Source: Microstegium vimineum
Lineage: Eukaryota; Streptophyta; Magnoliopsida; Poales; Poaceae
Assembly: GCA_022036555.1 (NCBI GenBank)
Contig: CM039137.1
Location: 25,041,862 to 25,105,861, forward strand
DNA: 64,000 bases
Reading direction: 5' to 3'
Within the stretch, counting starts at the first letter, position 1, and each line of letters begins with the position of its first letter. Made by a program: the position numbers and the translations under genes. Under the pieces are notes generated by a model. It was not told the origin of the DNA and ran no database searches. It saw only the letters and a program-made list of their open reading frames with translations. This document shows, in pieces, positions 11,333-21,727 of the stretch.

Positions 11333-13986
11333 ATGGAGTTCTGGGGTAACCACTTCGCACTTTTTTCCCTCGCTATTATCCTCGTCTGCACACTGCGATT
11401 CGCGGCTCTGTTTCTCAACCACTGCTCCCCTCTGGTCAGTGCGGGAGGATCGATCGGCTGTTATCGCGTCTTACGCGTACACTCCTCCCGTGCCCCGTTT
11501 ACCATTAGTAGTCTGTGTTACTTTTGGAATTGAACTGAAGTTGCGGTGGAGTCAGATTCAGCTCGTTGTGTTGGCTGTAGGCATCTATCATACAACTAGT
11601 GTTCTTTTAATTTGGTAAAGCACTCTATGTTGTTTGGATGTCACTTTCTATATTTGTTCTGTGAATTTCGAACTAGGATATGTATGAGTGTTGTCTCCGT
11701 TGTCAGGTATCTCATGGGAGTTTTATTATTGCCCATTCGAGAATGATTATATTCTGTTGATTGATACACATACATATATTCTGCTGAAGCTATGTGCTGA
11801 CTTAACTGAGGTTGGATATTGCACATCTTACTTAGCTACTATCTTCATACTTGGCCAATCTGTTTTGTCATGTGCGAAAGATATGGTCAGATTTCTGTGG
11901 TTGACCGCTCGTCAGTATGGTGCATTTTGTTAGATTTCTGTGGTTGTCCGCCAGCATGATGCGATTTGTAAAGAAAGCTTGGTATCTGATAGCCACTTGT
12001 TGATATTAGCTATCATTGTTTGGTTTTTGGATTTGGTAGAAAGTGGCATTAAGTAGTTTCTTCTTTCTATTTTTGTTTCTTTGCTTGCAATACTAAATTA
12101 AAGGATTGGTTTTTATAATCATATAGGTAAAGAAGTAAAGCCAGGAGCCATGGTTTCTTGCAAAGTTGGTGATGATGTGGTTATCCACCTTTCACAGGTT
12201 TATGCACCTTACCCTTTAGTTCTCTTTGATTTTTCCACATTGTAATTGCAAATATTATATGTTTTTTAGGTCCCATGACCGCTGTAAATTTTAGTTCCTT
12301 TTGATTTGATTCCACATTGTAATTGCTATTGCAAATGTTATGAGTTTCTTAGGTCCTTGGCTGATGATGTTTTTCCTCAGGCTGCATTAGGGGAATCCAA
12401 GAAACCGAGTGAGAATGTTATCGTGTCTGTCAAAATCGATGATAAGAAATTAGTGCTTGGAACCTTGTCAGTTGATAAGCATCCTCAGATTTCATGTGAT
12501 CTTGTATTTGAGAAAGATTTTGAGATATCACACAATTCAAAAACAGCTACTGTTTTCTTCTGTGGCTACAAGTCCCTGTTCCTCAATTTGAATATCCTTT
12601 TTGTATGATTTTCATGATTAATGTCCTTTCTTATGATATGCAAGATCTATGATGTTTAAGATTTCTGTTTAAAACTGTGCTCTGTTTCATGGTAACTCTA
12701 TTTTCCTTAACCGTCATTGGTTTATTCACGCCTGATTCTGGTGAAGATAGTTCAGATGAAGAGCTAGAAACTGACCAAATACCAATGCAGAATAATGAAA
12801 TTAGTAAGTGGATTTCTTTTTCTATTTCATTATATAAAGTTCATTATGCATAACGAGTATACAAAATGTGTTTTATTGCATGGATATAACTTATTTTGGT
12901 TTTGGTTTTCCAAGAAATTCCTGGGGCAAAGGTTCCATCATCTTCAAGTGATGATGATTTCGCTGATAGTGAGAGTGGTAGTGAAATGTCTGATGAAGAT
13001 GACTCCAGTGATGAAGATGAAATGTCAAGTGGTGCAGATCCTAGTGATGATTCTGGTTCGGAAGAACAGACTCCTACCCCAAAGAAGGTGTGCACTGGAT
13101 AGTTATTATTTTCCTCTGGTGCTTATTGCAGTCATGTTTTACTCTACTTATTGTGTTTATTTTTCTTTAAATTGTAGACTGATGCAGTAGTTGGGAAGAA
13201 GAGAGCGATTGAAGCTTTGACACCTTCTGGTAAGAAGGCTAAGACTGAACAATCTGCTCAGAAAACAGGTGAGCTACTCCTTCTATGTTCTTATAAAGCG
13301 CAACTAATGGATGTGTAATGTTAACATGTGAAGTCTCAACTCTTTTTATGTTCTTATAAAGCCCAACTAATTGATGTGTAAGGTTAACATGTGATGTTTA
13401 ACTATATTTTATATTTACTTAATATAAAGCTCAACTAATGGATGCGAAACGTTAACATGCAAAAGTTTATTTTTAACTAACTAATGGATGTGTAAGGTTA
13501 ACATGTGATGTTTAACTATATTTTTATTTACCAAATATAAAGCTCAACTAATGGATGCGAAACGTTAGCATGTGAATGTTTAACTAACTAATGGATGTGT
13601 AAGGTTAACATGTGATGTTTAACTATATTTTCATTTACCTAATATAAATCTCAATCAATGGATGTGTAACGTTAGCATGTGAATGTTTAACTATATTTTC
13701 ATTTACCTAAAGGTGACAAGAAAGTTTCAACTCATTCTGCAAAGCAGTCTAGCAAGACTGACAAGTCCCCCAAATCTGGTAGTCATGCCTGCAAGTCATG
13801 CAACAAGTATGTATAGTTTATAGTTTGTCCTTTTTTTAATGAATGGTTATAATTTTGTCCTTTTTTTTAATGAATGGTTATAATTTGGTATTTTATAGTT
13901 TGCTAATAGTATCCTGTTGGACCAGATCTTTCGGCAGTACATCAGCACTTGAGTCTCATCAGAAGGCAAAGAAGCATGAAGCCTAA
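11333..13986 (+). CDS. HDT: HD2-type (nucleolar, plant-specific) histone deacetylase, frameshift in exon 3
   Basis: Plant HD2 proteins act in the nucleus/nucleolus in histone deacetylation and gene silencing. Exons: 11333-11345, 12127-12197, 12381-12602, 12747-12803, 12915-13087, 13178-13268, 13713-13806, 13926-13986. The protein begins with the diagnostic MEFWG (the first exon is only 13 nt), continues with the HD2 catalytic-domain pattern KEVKPGAMVSC and ISCDLVFEKDFEISH, then a long acidic Asp/Glu/Ser tract (exons 4-5), a Lys-rich segment, and a C-terminal C2H2 finger CKSCNKSFGSTSALESH with CX2CX12HX5H spacing. Summed exons are 782 nt, one short of 261 codons. As read, exon 3 goes out of frame after GYK (about 12571), ends in phase 0, and every exon 4 acceptor then hits a stop. 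One extra G restores GYKVPVPQFEYP and the phase. Rice has an HD2 gene beside DCL3a (recalled), supporting orthology. Confidence 0.93.
13285..13712 (+). repeat. Diverged tandem repeat in HD2 intron 6
   Basis: About four to five partial copies of a roughly 70-110 bp unit carrying AACTAATGGATGTGTAAGG, TTAACATGTGATGTTTAAC and TATTTTCATTTACCTAATAT. Copies differ by small indels. The array ends directly at the exon 7 acceptor, so the last copy supplies the polypyrimidine region. Confidence 0.85.
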
Positions 13987-15266
13987 AGCATGTGCTGTAC
14001 CTTATAGTTTGATCTACTTGAGTTACCAAATTAGTGGTCTTATTTTTGAACTTGAAAATGCCATATTTGGAGCCTACCCAGTAGTCATCTGATTAGTGGT
14101 GTTATTATTTTTCAACTTGGGCAATGTCAAGTTTGGAACATACCCTGTATGTCTTGTTAAGAACATGGGAAATGTCAAGGTTAGAACAGGCCCAGTTTTG
14201 GTCGTCGTTGAATGATGGTAATGTGTGAATTGAAAGGTGGGCGAGACGTCTGTGTGGACCTTCGGGCCATGACGGGCTACATCTTCCTGTTCGGCTTGGA
14301 GAGGTGAAAATATAGCTCATCAGTAATAGTGGGCTCATATGGGCTGGGTACGTGAGCGCTTCATTGTCCATACGAATGCCGACGAATGCGTCATGTACGT
14401 ACATACTTTTTTTTTGTTTTTTTATGCATCAAATACGGTTTGCATCCCAAAACCAAAGAACACAGCCTTAACTGTCAAGCAAGACCGCGAAGAAAAACGG
14501 CATCAACCAAAACATCAGAAAAGCATTACGATTTGCATGGATCGATCCCATGGCCATCGACAGAAAGCGCTTTTTGCAGTACATACATGCTCGCAACAAT
14601 TTGTTTTGGTTGCAAGCAGAGTGCTCAGATGGGGCAAGGTTTTCGGCGGTGGCAAGGAAGCTCTTTTGCCAAGCCAACGCAGCAGACGTAGTAATATAAC
14701 TAAGGTGGTGTTTGGATCCATTAGATCATGGTCTAAAGTTTAGACTCTAATGTGGGTCTAAAGTTTAGATTATAAAACATACAAACTATGATGTTTAAAT
14801 CTATGGTCTAAAAGTATGTTGTGCACCTTTAGATCTTCTTTAGCAACTCTTTTGGTGCTAAAAATTTTAGACTCTGCTTTAGACCCAATGTTTTTAGATC
14901 ATATTTTAGACCCCTGTTTGGATCCATGGGTCTAAAAGAAGTGCTAAAAATGCAGGGTCTAAACTTTAGACTATGGATCCAAACAGGGCCTAAGAGGCAA
15001 CAGATGCATGGCTAAGTTGCTTGCCCCGGTTACAAATCAAATGATTCCTTGCTTGCCTCCCTTTCCCTCCAAAATTCTCGCTCCCGCCCCTGCTGCTGCT
15101 GCTTCTTCTTCTTCTTCTTGTAGCCAAGTGCCAACTGCATCCTCTCGCTCACACACTTGGAACACCACTCCTTGATTCCTTTCCATTCCATCGATCACTC
15201 CCTTCTTGCATAGTGCTAGCTGGTACTTCTCCGTTTGCTCGCTACTGCTCTTGCCCAGCCATAGCC
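13987..15266. other. HD2 3' region and LEA_2 upstream region
   Basis: No gene is supported apart from the MITE at 14704-14990. The stretch 14105-14700 has scattered short open frames on both strands with no recognisable domain. From 15010 the sequence is rich in CT and CTT repeats, typical of a grass promoter/5' UTR, leading to the ATG at 15267. Confidence 0.5.
14704..14990. mobile_element. Tourist-like (PIF/Harbinger) MITE with GGATCCA termini
   Basis: The termini GGTGGTGTTTGGATCCA and TGGATCCAAACAGGGCC are inverted repeats that continue inward as GTCTAAAGTTTAGAC / GTCTAAACTTTAGAC. TAA flanks both sides (14701-14703 and 14991-14993). The 287 bp element is non-coding and internally rich in GTCTAAA motifs. 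A diverged relative is at about 30563-30645. Confidence 0.8.
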
Positions 15267-16519
15267 ATGAGCAATCAGCCGGTGACCGGACGTCGTGTGA
15301 CGTATAAGGAAGACCGTTCTGAAGCGGCGGAGCAGGCGCCAAGGCATGACGGTGCCGGGGACACTGGTGGCCGGCCCCAGGTGCGCACACCGCGCCGCGT
15401 GCCGAGCTACACGCCTGTGTCACAGAGGAGACAAGAGCCGGCGGCCGATGAGCCGCAGCCACAGGTGAACGAACAGTATCCGCCGGCGTCAGGAGCATCG
15501 CGGTCGTGGCGCTGGGGTCGTGCCGCCGGGACGGCTGCACCGCCGCAGGCGACGCCAAGCCACTCCGCAGCAGCGGGAGGGGCTCTGCCAGCGGGGACGG
15601 GGAGCAGCATCCCCAGCTCCAGCACGGCTGCACCGCCGACGACCGGTGGCATCCCCGACTCGTCGGAAGGAGCACGAGTACCCCGCGGGGTGTCCTGAAG
15701 ACCACTAAGACCATCGAGCGCGTCAGCACGCTGCCGAACGAGCCGGCGGTAGGAGCAGGACTGGGTAGGAGTACTGGGAGTCCAGAGCCGCCACCGCAGC
15801 CGGCGGAGCCACGTCAGCAGCAGCAGCAGCAGCAGCAGCCGGAGAATAATCAGTCGCCATCGGGGACGAAGAAGACAGGAGGGTCGCCGATGCTCCTCAC
15901 GGAGAGGAGGAGGAGGAAGGAGAACCGGGGCAAGCCACTGCTGGCGTTCTGCTTCACCCTGTGCTGCATCCTGTTCTGGCTTCTGGTGGTCTGCATCGGG
16001 CTGGCAATCCTGGTGGTGTACCTCCTGTACCACCCCAAGGCGCCGCGGATCCACGTGAGCACGGCCACCCTCAACGCCGGGTACATCGACGAGCTCCCGC
16101 CGCCGCACATGGGGAAGGCGCTCAACTCCGACCTCTACGTGCTGGCGGCCATCTACAACCCAAACACCAAGCTCGACGTCGTCCTGCGCTACATGCAGCT
16201 GGACCTCTACTTCCAGGGGAGGCTCATCGGCACGCAGGCCGTGTGGCCGCCGCTGTACCAGAAGCCCGGCGACTCCGCGCTCCGGAGCGTGCACCTGGTC
16301 GTCAGCGAGGTGGTCATGACGCAGGAGGACGCCGAGGTGTGGAAGAACGTCACCACCGCCGGTGGACTCGTGGAGATGCACCTCCAGGGCAAGTTCTACG
16401 TCCAGCTCAACTTCGGACGCTGGCTCCCGTTCAGGTACACGGTCAGGCCCACCTGCGCGCTCTGGCTCGACCCGCCGCCAGCGGGCGCCCTGCGCAGGGC
16501 GCGCTGTTTGAATCGCTAG
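15267..16519 (+). CDS. LEA_2 / NDR1-HIN1-like (NHL) membrane protein, reading frame interrupted
   Basis: NHL proteins are plasma-membrane anchored, with roles in defence and stress. The C-terminal frame (codon phase of 15506) is clear: a basic stretch TERRRRKENRGK, one transmembrane segment FTLCCILFWLLVVCIGLAIL, then a LEA_2 domain including ALNSDLYVLAAIYNPNTKLD, ending ARCLNR at 16519. A disordered N-terminal half lies in a different frame starting MSNQPVTGRRVTYKED at 15267 and ends at a stop at 15698. The two frames overlap from 15506 to 15698. Joining them needs one missing base in that overlap, giving 418 codons. Alternatives are a short intron or translation starting at an ATG in the second frame (15506). 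The region also has an eight-residue polyglutamine run. No homopolymer site could be singled out. Confidence 0.8.
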
Positions 16520-18720
16520 CTAGGGGCGGGCATTTCAGGTACATGCGCCAATGCAAGCAACCCATCAGTTATGCACATATGCCAAAAGAAAAAAAAATGC
16601 TTCGCGCATGCTCCTAACACTACATAGAGTCATTACTTGTTAGAAGAACAACCTGTGTATTTTGGTTTCTACAGTAGCTATTTTTTGATTGAAAAACACA
16701 TTTGGAATTTGGGATTCTTGTAGTTTTTTATTTTTTTTAAGAAAAAATCGAATGGAATCAGAGATCGAGCCAGTGACATATTATGTATCTTTAAATCAAG
16801 CCAGGCAACAGCTTGGACCTAATAAGTAAAGAGCTATGAACAAGTGAATCCACACTACTAATCATGTGTTGTCACCTTGTCGGTTGGGACTTGTCTACGC
16901 GGCTACGCCTGCAATGCAGAGAAGAATCAGAAGATGCCTTGTGAAGTGAAGCGCGCCAGAGAGAATGATGCCCCGCAACAGATTGCTTCATTTGCCAAAC
17001 TGAGAGATACTTATCCCTAACTGAGATTCCTCCCTTGTCTCTCCAGAAACGCACATCTTCCGACACAAAAACCTTGCAATCTTAGCCTTGACCGACAACC
17101 ATGTTGTACCATCCCATTGGAATCAGCTGGTCCGGAAGCAGTTCCTACGACATTACGTCAGGTGAAGTGGAGTCCATGCCGCCGCTGGATTGAGGCCAGA
17201 CACCAGCACAGTAACCATCTGCAAGGTCACACCTGGCAGGAAGCGCCGCAGCGGTGCTAGGGCTACCAATCCGGTAATCCCGTGGTGCCGCCGAGTCCTC
17301 GATCCTCCTCTGTCAAGGCCCACGCGCAAACTGACACTTCTGCAATGTAATAAAACTGAACGGGCTCCTAGCTTAGCATAACAGAAAAATTGTAAAACAA
17401 GGGAGCAAGTGTGACATCTATCAGTGTAGATTTTGAATCGATGGTAGTTACTTCCAAACACTGGTTGATGAACAAATACAATGATATTGATAACATAGAG
17501 GATATCATCATCGCTAGAGAAACCACTGGATATATGTTAAGAGACACTGACCAAAGCACAAGAACGTCAAAACAAGTTGACATGATATCCTGTTGAAACC
17601 ATATGAACATAAAGACGACCAATGTCGAGTGGAGATAAGGAAATGAGATCTGTGGGCAAATTTGTATGACAGAATTTACATGCTACATTAATTCTTTTGA
17701 ATTATCAACTTTATATAGACAAAAGCACTGACCATAGACGGATCAGTCCAAACGGAAGCATTGCATTGCCTCCTGCAAACCTTGAGACGGCTGCAACAAT
17801 TCCATGGCCATTAAACTATTTTCTTGTAGAACATTTTTCAATTATTTCACAAACACCCCATTTCGTGAGACGGCTGAAAGACTACCTTGGAAGCAGTCCC
17901 ACCATAGAAGTTCCTCTTTCTGCAATTTTGGGGCAATCACATTAGCATCTTTCATGTATTACTGTCCAAATATCATAACAATATAAGTCTCACTCGCACA
18001 TTAAATGGACATAATATGTTCAGTGGCTGCACACAATAAAAACAATAGGAAGATGCATCCTAATGAGCTCATCGACTTTCCACCTTACTATTATTTTCTT
18101 TGGTCTAATGCCTTGAAATATCATGAATCCCTAATTTACAGAGATCAGGCAAGCATGATATTTGGGGGGGCACTGAGCATAAGATAGTTGCTGGTAAGGT
18201 ACATAGTTCGGTAAAACAATGTCATTCAGGATTTAGTGTCCTACGTTATTGCTATCTAGTTAGGCCAATACAAATTAGAACATAAGCAACATTGATTAAG
18301 CAGACCTTAGCAATGAACAGTTTGCTAGATGTCAGAAAAAATGCAACACAAAAAATCTGATAATTAGACCTTGCTTCCAACAAATAGGCCTTCAATTCAT
18401 CTGTGGCAATTAAACATTTTTTCATAAATTAGTTCAAAGAACTAACGGAAATGCAACATTGGAAGCTTGGAAGTTTCAATGATAAATTGTTGTAGATATG
18501 GTGGAGCCAACATGACCAAAAGAACGCAATAAAATAATGTTATGTGCAATAGAAGTGCATAGTCAGAAGAATACCTCATTTCAAACTTTCCATCTTATAT
18601 CTGTGCAGCTATGTACAGCAGTAGCTCATCAGACATCTCCGTCTAGCCTCACCCAGTGAAATACTCTCAGCCTGGTGCTTTCACATGCCCTGAGAAGCTC
18701 CCTTGTAACCACAAAGATCT
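16520..18720. other. Intergenic interval between LEA_2 and PPR genes
   Basis: 2.2 kb without a supported gene. A patch at 17150-17360 is GC-richer than its surroundings and open on both strands, but no domain is recognisable; it may be an untranslated exon or gene relic. 18170-18176 has a run of seven G. The rest is AT-rich with no inverted-repeat element that I can delimit. The PPR gene's 3' UTR must lie at its right end. Confidence 0.4.
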
Positions 18721-20186
18721 TCACTTATGTAAACCACCAACAAGCATATTATAAGAGGCAATATTTGGTATAAATCCAAAATCAAGCATTTCATCCAACA
18801 CAGCCTTCCCTTCCTTTCTTTTCCCCTGCCTCCCAAATCCCTGCACCAGCACACGGTAAGTTTCACCATCAGCCTCAAAACCCTTCTCTTTAGCGAACAC
18901 CCTTAGCCGGTTGGCATCAGCTGTCCTCCCAGCTTCGCAAAGGGTCTCAAAGATGCAGTTACAGGAAATTACATCCGGAACAATCCCCTTATCAATGATT
19001 CTCCATAGCAACCGACAAACCTCATCCAGCTTCCCTGCCTTCATCAGGCACTCCAATACCGTAGCGCCAGCAGGCACACTGAGACAACATTTCATATTCC
19101 TCTCTAATATCATGTCCACAGCTTCCACTGCTCTGTCCACCTTCCCAGCACGGCACAGAGCGTCAACAAGTTCAAAGCAATCAAACCCTTCTGGCACCAC
19201 TCCATCCCCCAAAAACTCAACAAACACCTCAGCTGCCTTAGAGCCTCGCTTCCACGGCACAATCCACCGATCAAAATCTCCATGGACGCAACGGACAGCT
19301 CGACCCCAAGCTCAAGCATCTCGCGTGCGACCTTTATTCCCTCCTTATACCTGCCTTCTCTGATGAACCCACGCATAAGTGTGTTGAAACTAACGCCCGT
19401 CGGTGCACAGCTCCGGCGCTGCATCTCACCAAACCATCGCATGGCGGCGTCTACGCCTTCCGCCCGGCAGGAGCTGTTGATGAGTATGTTGAAGGTGTAG
19501 GCATCCGGGGTGACGCGGTAGACTGAGGTCATTTCGCCGTAGAAGCGGATGGCATCATCGTGGCGGCGGAGGCGGGAGAGAGCGTGGAGGATGATGTTGT
19601 AGAACTCGGCGGGGAGTGGGGAGTCAGCGACGCGCCGGAGAGAGATGAGGGCTTGGGATGCGGCGGGGATGTCGCCGGAGGCCGCGAAGGCGACGATGGC
19701 CTTGCGGAAGGTGGGGAGGAGCTCGGGGCATGCGAAGATGGAGTCGTCGGCACAAGGGCAGGGGCGGGCGAGGACAAGCTCCAGGAAGCGCCGGAGTGAA
19801 GGGAGGCGGCGGGAAGCCGCGAGGCGGGCGGCGAGAAGGGACGTGAGGCCGTGGTCGGGTCGGAAAGCGGAGGACGCGTCGGCCGCGGCCAGCAGAATGT
19901 GGAGGTCGAGCGCTGCGAGCCGCGGGTGGTGGCGCGCTCGGCGGAGGAGACGAGAGAGAGAAGCTGTAGAGGAGGCGTGCGCGGAGGGGAGAGCCGGGAG
20001 CGGGTTAGGCGGCGAGAGGTGGGAGACGGCAAGCGGAAGGACGGGCAGTGAGGGGTCGAGCGGGATGGATGCAGAGGTAGTGGGGGCTTCGGCGAGTTCA
20101 GGTGCGTCAGTCTCCGGGGAGATGAGGCGCTGATGCCGAGAGATCAGCGACGGCAGCTTCCGCGCGAGGCGGCGAGAGGCGGCCAT
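18721..20186 (-). CDS. Pentatricopeptide repeat (PPR) protein, frameshifted
   Basis: Single-exon P-class PPR protein, a family that binds RNA in mitochondria or plastids. It starts MAASRRLARKLPSLISR, an Arg/Ser-rich presequence suggesting organelle import, then degenerate helices followed by classical 35-residue repeats (VTPDAYTFNILINSSCR, CAPTGVSFNTLMRGFIREGR, KGIVPDVISCNCIFETL, FIPNIASYNMLVGGL). The frame opened at 20186 shifts at about 19250-19251: as read MEILIGGLCRGSEALRQ runs to a stop at 19110, while the next frame continues RGSKAAEVFVEFLGDG. One extra base restores exactly 34-35-residue spacing between neighbouring repeats, and the total becomes 489 codons. The specific orthologue was not identified. 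Confidence 0.9.
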
Positions 20187-20289
20187 CGGCCGGTGACGGA
20201 AGGGGAAAGGATGGGATCGATCCGTTCGAAGGAGACACCTCAGGCTTCCACAGGCCAGGGTCCAGGCTGGCCCAACAAGCAGTTTCCAT

Positions 20290-21727
20290 GAGCCCAGAAC
20301 TCAGGTGTCAGAACTCAGAACCAACACGTTTCACAAAGGAATTCCCTCTTTTTAGAATAGACTAACAAATATGCCCCTGCGTTGCAACGAGAGAAAAAAT
20401 TAAACGTTAATTAAAACTACATGAGAGCATATTTATTCATATTTTATATTTTTTGGTTTTTTTATTCATTGTATTACTATTTTCCAAGCTAAATACATGG
20501 TCTTTTCTATTTGGATTTGGATTAGAATTAAAATCTCTATTTATCTTACTTACTCGGAGGTATTCCATCATGATTGGAATAAAAATCATATGAAAAACTG
20601 GTTGTTTTCGAGTCAAGATCATATATGTGACCCAATAGGTTTTGGAATTAAACTCTATATGATACCCGACAAGAGTTATTCAAACTTGTACAAACACAGA
20701 TTACATATATAGAATTAGAAATAGGTATTTGTTCTTGCCTTTTACTATTTAGATTTGGATTAGAATTATAATTTGTATTCATCTTACTCGGGGTATTTTA
20801 TTTGGATGAGAATAGGATTCTTAACTTGCAACGGGAAAAATATATTATTTCATATGGAACTTGTGTTAAAGATAAGAAAATCGGTTATTTGTCTATATAT
20901 AATTGTATAGTTTGTTCACTGAATTTATAATTACCAGTATTTCTAGTGTATTTCGAATTTGTTTCCTTAAAGCAAAACGGAATTTATAATTACCAGTATT
21001 TCGAATTTGTTTATATAAAGTAAATGGGCGATTAAATGTATCCATGATGTCATGTCATATCATCAGGCTAGAGATTGGAGCAGGACAGAGCACGCGCGAG
21101 TGCGCGATGTGCATAGGAAAAAAAACCTTTTCTATTTGGATTTGGAGTCCTATTTGTGTAGGATAGGATTTTGTTTGCATAGAAAAATAATAGCTATTTC
21201 TATTTGGATTTGGACTCCTACTCGTGTACAATTCCAGACCATATCAAGAAATTATGCATATATATGTCATATATATAGAGAGAGAAGGACAATATAAGTC
21301 AAATAGAGACAGTTCCACATTCATAAAGTTGGTTAGAAGAGGCCATACCAAAAAAATAGAGGATGAAATTTTGCCTCTTTATTATTAGGTATAGAAAAAA
21401 CAAAACTCATTTTTATCAAAAAAATCAAAATCAAAACGGAACTCGGATGGCGGAGTAGGGTCATGCACTCGGGAGCGGAGACTCCGTACAATTATTTTGG
21501 GGTGCTCTTAGTTTAGTCAATATTGAGGTTTGAAACAATCTGCTAATTAGATCCGGCTTTAGTTGTAAGATCACCTAGAGCGCTCATCAGAAGTGTGTCG
21601 TTTGTACGTTTAAACTCTTCTACTTAATTACAATGATACACAAATCTTTTGCGTATTCGAGAAAAAAAAAACCCACCCCAGTCATGGCAATTCACAATTT
21701 CATGATGAACAACAATTACACTTGCAG
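20290..21727. repeat. AT-rich spacer with diverged internal repeats
   Basis: No gene is supported. A unit containing CTATTTGGATTTGGATTAGAA and TTCATCTTACTCGGGGTATT occurs at about 20505-20570 and 20745-20805, with shorter copies of CTATTTGGATTTGGA at 21127 and 21198. A second direct repeat, GGAATTTATAATTACCAGTATTTC-like, is at about 20921-20945 and 20980-21006. The pattern suggests an old, decayed dispersed or tandem repeat. Confidence 0.5.

Noticed and set aside
13285..13712. CRISPR-like direct repeats
   Set aside because: Units are long, diverged and lack uniform spacers; the DNA is a plant nuclear intron.
15407..16381. 324-codon minus-strand open frame
   Set aside because: It is opposite the LEA_2 coding frame, in GC-rich codons; the Arg/Leu/His-rich product has no domain.
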